A DNA stretch of 64,000 bases from Hymenobacter sp. APR13 (GCF_000737515.1 NZ_CP006587.1:1429001-1493000); one strand, 5' to 3'. Numbered from the stretch's first letter, positions 40,874 through 49,855 are shown. The notes: a model not told the origin generated them from the sequence alone. A program made the numbers and translations.

Positions 40874-43483
40874 ATGACGACTGTTTTCTCTGCGCCGGCC
40901 GTGGCGCCTGTTGCGGTGCCGCTGTGGCGGCGGGTACTGCCCCACCTGGCGGCGGTGCTGGTGTTTCTGGCGTTGGCCGTGCTCTACTTCTCCCCCATCG
41001 TGTTCGATGGCAAGACGCTCAGCCAACACGACATCGTGCAGTTCAACGGCGGCGCCCACGAGGCGCAGCTCTACCGCGAAGCCACCGACAAGGAGGCCCT
41101 CTGGACCAACTCCATGTTCTCGGGGATGCCGACCTATCTCATCAGCACGCGCTTCCCCGGCGATTTGAGCATCTATCTGCAGAAGATTTTCACGCTGGGG
41201 CTGCCGGCGGTGGTGGCCAACCTGTTTCTGGCGCTGGTATGCGGCTACGTGCTGTTTGTGGCGCTGGGCCTCTCGCCGGTGGTGAGCGGCGTGGGTGCCA
41301 TTGCCCTGGGCTTCACCAGCTACAACCTCGTGATTCTGGCTGCCGGCCACAACACCAAGAGCCTGGCTTTGGCCTACGCGCCGGTAGTGCTGGCGGGGCT
41401 GCTGGTGGCGTTCCGACGCAATAAGTGGCTGGGGACGGGCCTGTTTGCGGTGGGTTTGGCCATGAACATCCGCGCCAACCACTTGCAAATCACTTACTAC
41501 CTGCTGCTGCTGGTGCTGGTGTTTGGGGTGGTGGAGCTGGTATATGCCGCCCGCGAAAAGCGCCTGCCCGACTTCCTGAGCCGCACGGCCCTGCTGGGTG
41601 TGGCGGCGCTACTGGCCGTGGGCGTGAGCTTCGGCCGCCTCTACACCACCATCGAATACGGCAAGTACAGCATCCGCGGCAAGTCGGAGCTGACGACGCC
41701 CCCGCCTACCGCGCCCGGCCAGCCCGCCGCCGCCCCAGCCGGCGACGACGGTGCCGGCGGCTCCGGCCTCGACCGGGACTACGCCTTTGGGTGGAGCTAC
41801 GGCGTGGGCGAAACCATTACGCTGCTGGTGCCCAACTTCTACGGCGGCGCCTCCCAGACCAAGCTTTCTGATGATTCGGCCACTGGCCAGGCCCTGACCG
41901 GGCTGGGCGTGCCCACCGGGCAGCTGTCGGAGTACCTCAAGGCCATGCCCACTTACTGGGGCGACCAGCCCGTGACCAGCGGGCCGGTGTACGTGGGCGC
42001 CATCGTGTGCTTCCTGTTTGTGCTGGGCTTGTTCGTGGCCGACCGCCGCACGCGCCTGTGGTTGCTGGTGGGCACTATTCTGTCCATCGTGCTGGCCTGG
42101 GGCAAGAACTTCGAGACGTTCAACTACCTGATGTTCGATTACTTCCCGGGCTACAACAAGTTCCGCTCGGTGAGCATGGCGCTGGTGATTGCGCAGCTGG
42201 CCATGCCGCTGCTGGCCGTGCTGGCGCTGGCCCGCGTGCTGCGCAGCCGGGCCACTGGCCTGCCGGTAGCCGGCGCCAGCACCCACCCCAGCCTGGCCGC
42301 CCTGGCCGGCGCCATCACCGCCGATGCCCCCGAAACTGCCGACCTCAAGCGCAAGCTGCGGCTGGCAGCCGGCATCACGGTCGGCATCTGCGCCCTGGCG
42401 TTGTTTGTGGGCATGAGCGTGGATTTTTCGGCGCCGATTGATGCGCAACTGCAGCAGCAGGGCTTCCCGCTGGACGCACTGCGCCAGGACCGCGCCGCGC
42501 TGCTGCGCTCCGACGTGTTCCGCTCGATGATCTTCATTGCCCTGGCTTTCGGGGTGCTGTGGTTCTATCTGCAGCGCAAGGTATCGGCTGGGATGGCGGC
42601 GGCGCTGGTGGGCTTGCTGACGCTGGTAGACCTGTGGGGCGTGGATAAGCGCTACCTCAACGACAACAACTTCCAGCGCGAAACCGTGGCCCAGCAGTTC
42701 GTGCCCACGGCCGCCGACCAGCAGATTCTGCAGGACAAGGACAAGAGCTACCGGGTGCTGAACACGGCCAACCCGTTCAACGAGGCCAACACCTCGTACT
42801 TCCACAAGAGCATCGGGGGCTACCACGGCGCCAAGCTGCGCCGCTACCAGGATTTGATTGACCGGCAGATTTCGCAGAACAACACCCAGGTGCTGAGCAT
42901 GCTGAACACGCGCTACGTGATTCTGCCGGCCCAACCCGGCCAGCAGGGCCAGCCTGGCCAGCCCGAGCAGGTGCAGCGCAACCCCGGCGCGCTGGGCAAC
43001 GCGTGGTTCGTCAACGAAATCCAGAAGGTGCAGACGCCCGACCAGGAAATTGCGGCCCTCAGCAACCTGAGCGTGGCTACGGCCGCCGTGGTGGACGTGG
43101 CCAAGTTCCCGCTCGCCAAAACCAGCTTCAGCGCGCCCGGCTCCACCATCACCCTCACCGATTACTCGCCCGACGCCCTGAAATACCGCGCCACGGCCAC
43201 CGCCGACGCCTTTGCGGTGTTCTCGGAAATCTACTACGCCGACGGCTGGAACGCCTACCTCGATGGCAAACTGGTGCCACACGTGCGGGCCAACTACGTG
43301 CTGCGCGCCATGCCCGTGCCGGCCGGCACCCACACCATCGAGTTCAAGTTTGAGCCCACCGAATACGCCATCGGCAACACCGTGTCGCTGGTGTCGTCGG
43401 TGCTGCTGATTGTGGTGCTGCTGGGCTTGGTGGTGTACACCGTGCGCCAGCCCGCCGACCAGAACGAAGCGGCTTTCGTGTAG
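40874..43483 (+). CDS. YfhO-family polytopic membrane protein
   Basis: The 869-residue protein has at least ten membrane helices, a large periplasmic loop and a C-terminal soluble part. The family signature region after the first helix reads LSQHDIVQFNGGAHEAQLYR and TNSMFSGMPTYLIS. The C-terminal domain (EIYYADGWNAYLDGKLVPHV, YVLRAMPVPAGTHTIEFKF) is the usual YfhO ending. Members are thought to be GT-C-like glycosyltransferases or to flip or modify cell-envelope glycolipids. The acceptor here is unknown. A TACCTTCG (40837-40844) is a near-consensus -7 box. Confidence 0.88.
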   Translation: MTTVFSAPAVAPVAVPLWRRVLPHLAAVLVFLALAVLYFSPIVFDGKTLSQHDIVQFNGGAHEAQLYREATDKEALWTNSMFSGMPTYLISTRFPGDLSIYLQKIFTLGLPAVVANLFLALVCGYVLFVALGLSPVVSGVGAIALGFTSYNLVILAAGHNTKSLALAYAPVVLAGLLVAFRRNKWLGTGLFAVGLAMNIRANHLQITYYLLLLVLVFGVVELVYAAREKRLPDFLSRTALLGVAALLAVGVSFGRLYTTIEYGKYSIRGKSELTTPPPTAPGQPAAAPAGDDGAGGSGLDRDYAFGWSYGVGETITLLVPNFYGGASQTKLSDDSATGQALTGLGVPTGQLSEYLKAMPTYWGDQPVTSGPVYVGAIVCFLFVLGLFVADRRTRLWLLVGTILSIVLAWGKNFETFNYLMFDYFPGYNKFRSVSMALVIAQLAMPLLAVLALARVLRSRATGLPVAGASTHPSLAALAGAITADAPETADLKRKLRLAAGITVGICALALFVGMSVDFSAPIDAQLQQQGFPLDALRQDRAALLRSDVFRSMIFIALAFGVLWFYLQRKVSAGMAAALVGLLTLVDLWGVDKRYLNDNNFQRETVAQQFVPTAADQQILQDKDKSYRVLNTANPFNEANTSYFHKSIGGYHGAKLRRYQDLIDRQISQNNTQVLSMLNTRYVILPAQPGQQGQPGQPEQVQRNPGALGNAWFVNEIQKVQTPDQEIAALSNLSVATAAVVDVAKFPLAKTSFSAPGSTITLTDYSPDALKYRATATADAFAVFSEIYYADGWNAYLDGKLVPHVRANYVLRAMPVPAGTHTIEFKFEPTEYAIGNTVSLVSSVLLIVVLLGLVVYTVRQPADQNEAAFV

Positions 43484-43490
43484 ACAGGTT

Positions 43491-43570
43491 CCCGCAGAGG
43501 ACGCAGAAGAAGGCGCAGAAGTCGCAGAACGTTCTGCGGCCTCTGCGCCTTCTTCTGCGTCCTCTGCGGG
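43491..43570. repeat. 80-bp near-perfect palindrome without a loop
   Basis: Positions 43491-43530 pair base for base with 43531-43570; only 43520/43541 mismatches and 43522/43539 is a G-T pair. Each arm is four degenerate CGCAGAAG units. It occupies nearly all of the gap between the YfhO-type gene (stop 43483) and the PLP enzyme gene (start 43582). Confidence 0.93.
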
Positions 43571-43581
43571 CTAAAAACAGT

Positions 43582-44490
43582 ATGGTTCTCCAGGAAATCC
43601 CCACCGGCTACAACGCCCGCCTGCTGCTCCTGCGCGACGACCTCGCGCACCCGGAGCTGCCCGGCAACAAGTGGCGCAAGTTGAAGTACAACCTGCAAGA
43701 GGCCCAACGCCAGGGCCACGATACGCTGCTGACTTTCGGCGGGGCGTTTTCCAACCACATTGCCGCCGTGGCCGCCGCCGGCCGCCTCACCGGCCTGCGC
43801 ACCATCGGCCTGATTCGGGGCGAGGAAACCGCGCCTCTCAACCCCACCCTGGCCCGCGCCGCCGCCGATGGCATGACGCTGCGCTACCTCAGCCGGGAAG
43901 ATTACCGCCGCAAAGCCGAGCCGGAATTTCTGGACGAAGTACTCCGGGAAACCGGCCCGGCCTACGTGGTGCCGGAAGGCGGCTCCAACGCGCTGGCCCT
44001 GCCCGGCTGCGCCGAGTTGGTGACGGAGTTGCAGGCACAAACTGACTTCGACTACCTGGCCGTGGCCTGCGGCACGGGCGGCACGCTGGCCGGGCTGCTC
44101 ACGGGCCTGGCCCCGCACCAGCAGGCCGTGGGCGTCGCGGCCCTGAAAAACGGCGGCTTTCTGCGCGGTGAAATAGACGCCCTCACGCTGGCCGCCACCG
44201 GCCGCACCTTCCCCAACTACGACCTGCGTACCGACTACCACCTAGGCGGCTACGCCCGCTTCTCGCCGGAGCTGCTGCGCTTCATCCAGGAGTTTGAGGC
44301 CCGCCACGGCGTGCTTCTGGACCCCATCTACACCAGCAAGCTGCTGTTTGGCCTCTTCGATTTGCTGCGGCAGGACTATTTCCGGCCGGGCAGCACGGTG
44401 GTGGCGGTACATAGCGGTGGCCTGCAGGGCTGGGCCGGTTTCCGGCAGCGGTTCGGGCACCGCAACGTGTGGTGGCCGACCGGGATATAG
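43582..44490 (+). CDS. 1-aminocyclopropane-1-carboxylate deaminase / D-cysteine desulfhydrase family
   Basis: The 302-residue fold-type II PLP enzyme has the PLP lysine Lys30 in LPGNKWRKLKYNL. A typical TFGGAFSNHIAAVAAAG loop binds cofactor and substrate, and ACGTGGTLAGLLTG binds the phosphate. PIYTSKLLFGLFDLL and VVAVHSGGLQGW complete the family pattern. It is slightly shorter than characterised ACC deaminases. D-cysteine desulfhydrase or another D-amino-acid lyase activity is as likely as ACC deamination. Confidence 0.87.
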   Translation: MVLQEIPTGYNARLLLLRDDLAHPELPGNKWRKLKYNLQEAQRQGHDTLLTFGGAFSNHIAAVAAAGRLTGLRTIGLIRGEETAPLNPTLARAAADGMTLRYLSREDYRRKAEPEFLDEVLRETGPAYVVPEGGSNALALPGCAELVTELQAQTDFDYLAVACGTGGTLAGLLTGLAPHQQAVGVAALKNGGFLRGEIDALTLAATGRTFPNYDLRTDYHLGGYARFSPELLRFIQEFEARHGVLLDPIYTSKLLFGLFDLLRQDYFRPGSTVVAVHSGGLQGWAGFRQRFGHRNVWWPTGI

Positions 44491-44553
44491 GGGGCGGCGC
44501 AACTTGTTGGTTTCGCGTATACGGCGCTACTGTTCCTCTAATTCCTGCTTTGC

Positions 44554-45189
44554 ATGTCGCTGCCCCTCTTAATCCGCCGTTTGCTGCCGCTGATGTTTCT
44601 GCTGGGGCTGGGCTGGTTTCTCTGGACGAAAATCGGCCCCGCCCTCAGCGAGCTGGAAAACCCGCTCAATCCTGCGCCGCGCGTCACGGTCACGCACAAT
44701 ACGGTGCTGCAGAAAGTGGAAAGCCTGGGCCGGCTGGAGCTGGTGCGCTACCAGTTCAAGGACGTGGTGGAATACAAGAAAAGCACCTACCGCTTCCTGC
44801 CCGACGCCAAAGTGGCCCTCATTGTGGCTGGCAACGCCATCGGCTGCTTGGATCTGCGCAAGGTGCGCGCCCAGGACGTGGTGTTTGAGGGCGACTCGGT
44901 GGTGCGGGTGGCGCTGCCCGCCGCCGAGCTGTGCACCTGGCAGGTCGACCACAGCCAGAGCCGCGTGTTCAGCGTCGAAAACGGCTTTTTCCAGGATGCC
45001 GAGTTGGTGGATGCCGGCTACAAATACGCCGAAGCCAACGTGCGTCGCGCCGCCCTGCAGTCGGGCATCCTGGCCCAGACCGAGCAAAACGCCCAGCAGA
45101 TCCTGCGCCCCATGCTCGAAACCATGACCGGCCGCCGCGTGGTGCTCACCCGCCAGATGCAGAACCCGCTGCGCCCGGCGCAACGGTAG
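44554..45189 (+). CDS. DUF4230 protein
   Basis: The 211-residue protein has one N-terminal membrane anchor (RLLPLMFLLGLGWFLWTKIG, about 9-28). A DUF4230-type periplasmic domain follows with VTHNTVLQKVESLGRLELVR, FLPDAKVALIVAGNAIGCLD and the helical C-terminal segment NVRRAALQSGILAQTEQNAQ. Function unknown. It is convergent with recX across a 118-bp hairpin. Confidence 0.85.
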   Translation: MSLPLLIRRLLPLMFLLGLGWFLWTKIGPALSELENPLNPAPRVTVTHNTVLQKVESLGRLELVRYQFKDVVEYKKSTYRFLPDAKVALIVAGNAIGCLDLRKVRAQDVVFEGDSVVRVALPAAELCTWQVDHSQSRVFSVENGFFQDAELVDAGYKYAEANVRRAALQSGILAQTEQNAQQILRPMLETMTGRRVVLTRQMQNPLRPAQR

Positions 45190-45194
45190 CTGTA

Positions 45195-45312
45195 GAACAG
45201 CCAAAAAAGAACGTCATGCAGAGCGGAGCGAAGCATCTCGCCAGTGTGGTGATTCTACCACACTAGCGAGATGCTTCGCTCCGCTCTGCATGACGTTCTT
45301 TTTTGGCTGTTC
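45195..45312. repeat. 118-bp hairpin between DUF4230 gene and recX
   Basis: Arms of 47 bp (45195-45241 and 45266-45312) are perfect. After one mismatch (45242/45265) another 8 bp pair (45243-45250 and 45257-45264), leaving a GATTCT loop. A6/T6 tracts near the base allow it to work as a terminator in both directions. The core GTCATGCAGAGCGGAGCGAAG resembles the element at 18732-18834. The right end touches the predicted original recX stop at 45313-45315. Confidence 0.95.
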
Positions 45313-45349
45313 CTACTCGTCGTCGTCCTCTTCGGGGACTTTGCCTAGG

Positions 45350-45823
45350 TCATCCAAGGCCAGTTTTTATCAGGTCCTGCTCGAAGCCTTTGGCCGTGAG
45401 GAAGAGCTGGATTTTCTGGCGGCGCAGGCGCGGGTTGCGCTCCTTTTCCTGGCGGTCTTTTTTCTCCAGCACGTCCACCAGGTTTTGGTAGTACTCATCA
45501 CCGTCGATTTCCTGGAGGCCGGCCTTGATGCAGTAGTCGGAAATGCCTTTCTGCTTCAGTTCCTGCACAATGCGGCGGCGGCCCCACTTCTTGGTGCGGT
45601 AGTGGCCGCGCACGTAGGCTTTGGCGAAGCGCTCCTCATCGAGCAGCTTTTCGCGGCTCAGGCGGATGATGATTTCGCCGGCTTCGTCTTCGTCGAGGCC
45701 GTATTCGCGCAGCTTGCTTTCCACCTCTTTCTGATTGCGCTCCTGGTAGGCGCAGAAGGCGGCAATCTTCTGCAGGGCTTCGGCGGGGGTGTAGAATTTC
45801 TTTTTCTTCTCGAAGGAGTTCAT
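45350..45823 (-). CDS. recX: RecX regulatory protein, C-terminus apparently frameshifted
   Basis: RecX modulates RecA filaments. The 157-residue frame starts at the ATG at 45823 and has three-helix RecX repeats: ALQKIAAFCAYQERNQKEVE, LDEERFAKAYVRGHYRTKKW and WGRRRIVQELKQKGIS. The frame ends prematurely as GFEQDLIKTGLG. Removing one A from the A5 run at 45364-45368 (T5 on the plus strand) gives DLIKLALDDLGKVPEEDDDE and a TAG at 45313-45315, 169 residues in all. The loss affects only the last helix and acidic tail. It could be a real mutation or a homopolymer sequencing error. Confidence 0.88.
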   Translation of the reverse strand: MNSFEKKKKFYTPAEALQKIAAFCAYQERNQKEVESKLREYGLDEDEAGEIIIRLSREKLLDEERFAKAYVRGHYRTKKWGRRRIVQELKQKGISDYCIKAGLQEIDGDEYYQNLVDVLEKKDRQEKERNPRLRRQKIQLFLTAKGFEQDLIKTGLG

Positions 45824-45873
45824 AGCAACTGGCAAAGGGCACAAACCCGCCCAACGGGCCGGCAACTTACGAC

Positions 45874-45949
45874 ACCCGCGCTGCCCGAATCGTTCGGGGC
45901 GGCGCGGGTTTGGGCGGGGCCGCCGCGCCGCCTGCAAACCCGCGCCGCC
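45874..45949. repeat. GC-rich overlapping inverted repeats between recX and EamA gene
   Basis: ACCCGCGCTGCCCGAA (45874-45889) pairs, with a bulge and a mismatch, with 45893-45910 around TCG. The right arm is reused with 45935-45949 in a second, perfect 15-bp pairing (45898-45912 with 45935-45949). It lies in the divergent gap and may overlap promoters there. Confidence 0.7.
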
Positions 45950-46011
45950 GCTCTGGGGTTTGCATCGGGTGGCCCGCCCGGCCGCGGCCTCTGTTTCCTA
46001 CTGTCTCTTCT

Positions 46012-46896
46012 ATGCTTTCGTCTGGTGCCCGCTACATGCTGCTCAGCACGCTGGCCTTTGCGCTGCTCAATGTGTGCGTGAAGCTGCTGGCCCACCTGCC
46101 GCCGCTGGAAATCATTTTTTTCCGCTCCACGCTTTCCCTGCTGTTCAGCTACGTGGCATTGCGGCAGGCCGCGGTGGCGCCCTGGGGCCAGCCCCGCAGC
46201 CGCTGGCACCTGGTGTCGAGGGGGACTACGGGGGCGCTGGCGCTGGTGCTGTACTTCTACACGCTCCAGACCATGCCGCTGGCCTCGGCCGTCACCATTC
46301 AGTACCTGGCGCCCATTTTCACGTCGGTACTGGGCATCTTTCTGGTGAAGGAAAAGGTGCGGCCCTGGCAGTGGGTGTTTTTCCTGCTCTCGTTTGGGGG
46401 CGTGCTGCTGGTGAAGGGTGTCGATACGCGCATCACGCCGCTGTATCTGGCCCTGGGCGTGGCGTCGGCCGTGTTTTCGGGCTTGTCTTACAACGCCATC
46501 CGGCGCATGGGCGGGCGCGAGCATCCGCTCGTGATTGTGCTGTACTCGCAGCTGGTGGTGGTGCCCTTCAGCGCTGCCTACTGCCTGCTGCACTGGACCA
46601 CGCCGCTGGGCTGGCAAGATTGGGGCCTGCTGCTGCTGACGGGCATTTTCACCCAGCTTTCCCAGGTCTACAAAACCAAGGCCTACCAGGCCGCGCCGCT
46701 GGCCAGCATCAGCAGCCTCGACTACCTGGGCGTGCTGTACGCGCTAGGGCTGGGCTACACGTTTTTCGGCGAAACCTTCGGGCTGCCCTCCTACCTGGGC
46801 ATGGCGCTGGTGCTGCTGGGCGTGGCCCTGAACGCGGCCTACACCTACCGGCAGGCCCGGCGGCCCGCCCCGGTAGTAGAAGAAGTAGCCGCGTAG
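46012..46896 (+). CDS. EamA/DMT-family transporter
   Basis: The 294-residue permease starts at the ATG at 46012; the open frame to 45910 runs through the palindromic region. It has ten predicted helices in two EamA repeats. Typical segments are RYMLLSTLAFALLNVCVKLL, EIIFFRSTLSLLFSYVAL, TIQYLAPIFTSVLGIFLVKE and LDYLGVLYALGLGYTFFGE. This is the drug/metabolite exporter superfamily, substrate unknown. It is distinct from the RarD-like protein at 39678. A two-copy 21-bp-period direct repeat follows it. Confidence 0.88.
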   Translation: MLSSGARYMLLSTLAFALLNVCVKLLAHLPPLEIIFFRSTLSLLFSYVALRQAAVAPWGQPRSRWHLVSRGTTGALALVLYFYTLQTMPLASAVTIQYLAPIFTSVLGIFLVKEKVRPWQWVFFLLSFGGVLLVKGVDTRITPLYLALGVASAVFSGLSYNAIRRMGGREHPLVIVLYSQLVVVPFSAAYCLLHWTTPLGWQDWGLLLLTGIFTQLSQVYKTKAYQAAPLASISSLDYLGVLYALGLGYTFFGETFGLPSYLGMALVLLGVALNAAYTYRQARRPAPVVEEVAA

Positions 46897-46914
46897 TACT
46901 AGGCGGCTGGAATT

Positions 46915-46954
46915 TTGGTCGAAAATGCCCCTGCCTTGGTCGAAAACGCCCTTG
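46915..46954. repeat. Two-copy direct repeat after EamA gene
   Basis: TTGGTCGAAAATGCCCCTG (46915-46933) and TTGGTCGAAAACGCCCTTG (46936-46954) differ at two of 19 positions. No hairpin. Possibly part of the upstream region of the next gene. Confidence 0.5.
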
Positions 46955-47024
46955 TTTACGGCCTTGGACAACCTATTGCCTGCCTATTCTATCTATCTTG
47001 GAGCCATCCATTTCAATCTACTCC

Positions 47025-49646
47025 ATGCCGCGTTTCTACCTGCTTCTATTCCTGTTATCGGTTGTCGGAATTGCTAACGGCGGCGTAGTCCGGGGCCGCG
47101 TGGCCGATGCCGCCGGCGCCGGCCTGGCCTTCGCCAACGTGGCCGTGCGCACCACCACTACCAGCACCGCCACCAACGAGCAGGGCAGCTACCAGCTGCG
47201 CCTACCCGCCGGCCAGTACGAGCTGGTGTTTCAGTACGTGGGCTACAAGCCGCGCATCGAAAGCGTGCGGGTGGCCGGCGGCGACACGGCCCTTACGCTC
47301 AACGTAACGCTAGAGCCCGAAAGCTACAAGCTACGCGAAGTGGTGGTACGCGCCTCCGACCGCGACCCCGCCTACGCCATCGTGCAACAGGCCCAGCAGT
47401 GGCGGCGCTACCACCGCCGCGAGGTGGCCGCCTTCAAGGCCCGCGCCTATATCAAAGCCCTGGCGCGCTTTGTAGAGGTGCCGGGCAAGATTCTGGGCCT
47501 CGTCAAGATCGGGCCCGATTTCAAGCCGGGCATTTTCTACCTGTCGGAGTCGGTGTCGGAGCTGAGCTTCCGGCAGCCCAACGTGGTGCAGGAGCGCATG
47601 ATTTCCTCGCGCGTGAGCGGCGACGCCAAGGGCATCAGCTTCAACCGGGCCGGGCGCGGCGCGGGCCTCAACTTCTACGACAACGTGCTGAAAAGCGGGT
47701 TTTCGGAGCGCGGCTTCGTGTCGCCAGTGGCCGATGGAGCCATGCTGTTCTACAAGTACGAGCTGGAAGGCAGCAGCCAACAGGGTGGCGTACTGGTGCA
47801 TAAAATCCGGGTGACGCCGCGCCGCCGCACCGACCCCGTGTTTTCCTCGGGCCACATCTACATCGTGGATGGCACCTGGCGCATCCATTCCGTGTCGCTG
47901 TACCTCGACAAAAACGCCCAGCTGGACTACGTCGACAGCTTTCACATCGAGCAGCTGTTTGCGCCCGCGCCCGGCCCATCGGATGTGTGGGTGATACAGT
48001 CGCAGAAGATTACGGTGGGTTTCACGGCCCTAGGCTTCAAGGGCAACGGTTACCTGACAGCCGTGCTCAGCAACTACCGGGTGCAGCCCACCTACCCCAA
48101 CCGCCCGGTTGCCACGGCCCTGCCCGCCACGCACGAGCCCCCCGATGCCCCCGTCACGCGCGAAACCGCCGCCGATATCCGGCGCCAGAAGCCGCAGCTC
48201 AGCGGCCTGAGCCGCGAAGTGCGCCGCCAGGCCAAAATAGCGGAGCGCGACACCGCCAACCTGAGCATCGGGAAGTTGAAGCGCGGCGAGGTGATGCTGG
48301 TGGAAAAAGACGCGAACGAGCGGGATTCCAGCTATTGGGACAGCATCCGCCCGATTCCGCTCACTGAGGAAGAGCAGAAAGACTATACCGTGAAGGACAG
48401 CACCGAAGTGGTGCGCAACTCGCGCCCCTACCAGGACTCCCTGGACCGGGTGCGCAACGAGCTGAGCCCCGGCAATCTGCTCACGGGCTACTTCCACAAC
48501 AACAGCTTCCGCAAAACCTCGTGGAGTGTGCCGCCGGCCTATAACCTCGTGCTCTACAACACGGTGGAAGGCACCGTGCTGAACCCGCAGGTTACGTTCC
48601 GGCAGCGCACCGACGACCGGCGGTTTCATTCTATCACGCCGGCCCTGCGCTACGGCTTCAGCAGCAAGCTGCTAAGCCCTAGCGTATCGGCCGTGTGGCA
48701 GCTGCATCCTGTGCGCGTGTCCCAGTTCAGCGGGCAGGTGGGCCGCACCATCGAGAACTTCGACCCCAACTCGCAGCTCACGCCGCTCATCAACTCCATT
48801 TATACGCTGCTCAACAACCGCAACTACGCCAAACTCTACCGCCGCGACGGAGCCCGCCTGGGCTACCAGACCGAGGTAGTGAACGGCCTGACGCTGGAAG
48901 GCACCCTGAGCTACTACGAGCGCCGCGAGCTGGAAAACTCCACCATCGACTTGTGGCGCGACCGAGCTGGCGTGGCCTTCACGCCCAACGATCCGGTGGC
49001 CGAGGAGCTGCCCGGCGGCACCAGCTTCGGCCGCAACCAGGCGCTGGGTTTTGAGCTGGAAGCGTCGTTCCGGCCCGGCCAGCGTTACATCACCCGCCCC
49101 GATGGCAAAATCAACCTAGGCTCGAAGTCGCCCACATTCACGGGCATCTGGCGGCAGGGCATTGGCGGGGTGCTGGGCTCCGATGTGCGTTATACGCTGC
49201 TGGAGGCCGGCATCCGGCAGAACATTGGGCTGGGGCTGCTGGGCACAAGCAGCTACAAATTAGCGGCCGGCGGCTTCGTGGGCCAGCCGCAGCTCTCGTT
49301 CATGGATTACCGCCACTTCAGCGGCAACCGTACCTACCTGGCCGCCGATTTCAGCCAGTTTCAGTTGCTCGACTACTACCGTTTCAGCACGCGGCGGGCG
49401 TTTCTGGAGGCGCACTACAATCACCATTTCAACGGTTTCTTCCTTAACAAAATCCCGCTGCTGCGCCAGTTGAAGTGGCAGGAAGTGGTTTCGCTCAACT
49501 ACCTCACCACCGCGCAGGTGGGCCACTACGTGGAGCTGGGCGTGGGCCTGGAACACGTTTTCAAGGTCGTCCGCGTGGACTTCTACACCGGCCTGCAGTC
49601 GGGCCAGCGCGTGGGCACCGGCTTGCGGGTAGGTATCGGGTTCTGA
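47025..49646 (+). CDS. DUF5686 / carboxypeptidase-like regulatory-domain outer-membrane protein
   Basis: The 873-residue protein starts at the ATG at 47025 with signal peptide MPRFYLLLFLLSVVGIANGG. The frame is open for another kilobase upstream over the EamA gene, but only as a shadow. A CarboxypepD_reg-like domain covers about 20-105 (VRGRVADAAGAGLAFANVAV). The DUF5686 region follows, with VVRASDRDPAYAIVQQAQQW, a charged middle segment (about 380-480) and a beta-strand-rich C-terminal half ending GLRVGIGF that looks like an outer-membrane barrel. Function unknown. Confidence 0.85.
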   Translation: MPRFYLLLFLLSVVGIANGGVVRGRVADAAGAGLAFANVAVRTTTTSTATNEQGSYQLRLPAGQYELVFQYVGYKPRIESVRVAGGDTALTLNVTLEPESYKLREVVVRASDRDPAYAIVQQAQQWRRYHRREVAAFKARAYIKALARFVEVPGKILGLVKIGPDFKPGIFYLSESVSELSFRQPNVVQERMISSRVSGDAKGISFNRAGRGAGLNFYDNVLKSGFSERGFVSPVADGAMLFYKYELEGSSQQGGVLVHKIRVTPRRRTDPVFSSGHIYIVDGTWRIHSVSLYLDKNAQLDYVDSFHIEQLFAPAPGPSDVWVIQSQKITVGFTALGFKGNGYLTAVLSNYRVQPTYPNRPVATALPATHEPPDAPVTRETAADIRRQKPQLSGLSREVRRQAKIAERDTANLSIGKLKRGEVMLVEKDANERDSSYWDSIRPIPLTEEEQKDYTVKDSTEVVRNSRPYQDSLDRVRNELSPGNLLTGYFHNNSFRKTSWSVPPAYNLVLYNTVEGTVLNPQVTFRQRTDDRRFHSITPALRYGFSSKLLSPSVSAVWQLHPVRVSQFSGQVGRTIENFDPNSQLTPLINSIYTLLNNRNYAKLYRRDGARLGYQTEVVNGLTLEGTLSYYERRELENSTIDLWRDRAGVAFTPNDPVAEELPGGTSFGRNQALGFELEASFRPGQRYITRPDGKINLGSKSPTFTGIWRQGIGGVLGSDVRYTLLEAGIRQNIGLGLLGTSSYKLAAGGFVGQPQLSFMDYRHFSGNRTYLAADFSQFQLLDYYRFSTRRAFLEAHYNHHFNGFFLNKIPLLRQLKWQEVVSLNYLTTAQVGHYVELGVGLEHVFKVVRVDFYTGLQSGQRVGTGLRVGIGF

Positions 49647-49682
49647 TTGTCATTGCGAGCGAAGCGACACAAGCTTTCCTCA

Positions 49683-49777
49683 ACCAACCGCAAAAGTCCC
49701 TCACAAAGAAGCCCTCCGGCAGCAGGTTGATAACCTGACGCCGGAGGGCTTCTTTGTGAGGGACTTTTGCGGTTGGT
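49683..49777. repeat. 95-bp hairpin between DUF5686 gene and DUF4834 gene
   Basis: Arms 49683-49720 and 49740-49777 are perfect over 38 bp. After two mismatches, CAGGTT/AACCTG (49723-49728, 49732-49737) continues the same stem to a GAT loop. A GTCATTGCGAGCGAAGCGAC string lies just outside at about 49649-49668. It separates convergent genes. Confidence 0.93.
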
Positions 49778-49855
49778 GAGAGCAAGGAGTGACGCCGCTT
49801 GCTACGCAGAATGTTCTGCGGCCTTGCCAGGATAGTGCAGATCCGCCGACTACAG

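Noticed and set aside
41609..43333. 574-residue ORF antisense to the YfhO-type gene
   Set aside because: His/Gln/Gly/Arg-rich shadow with no recognisable fold, while the plus-strand protein is clearly genuine.
45960..47024. Upstream extension of the DUF5686 frame across the EamA gene
   Set aside because: The real protein begins with a signal peptide at 47025; the extension overlaps a good transporter gene in another frame.
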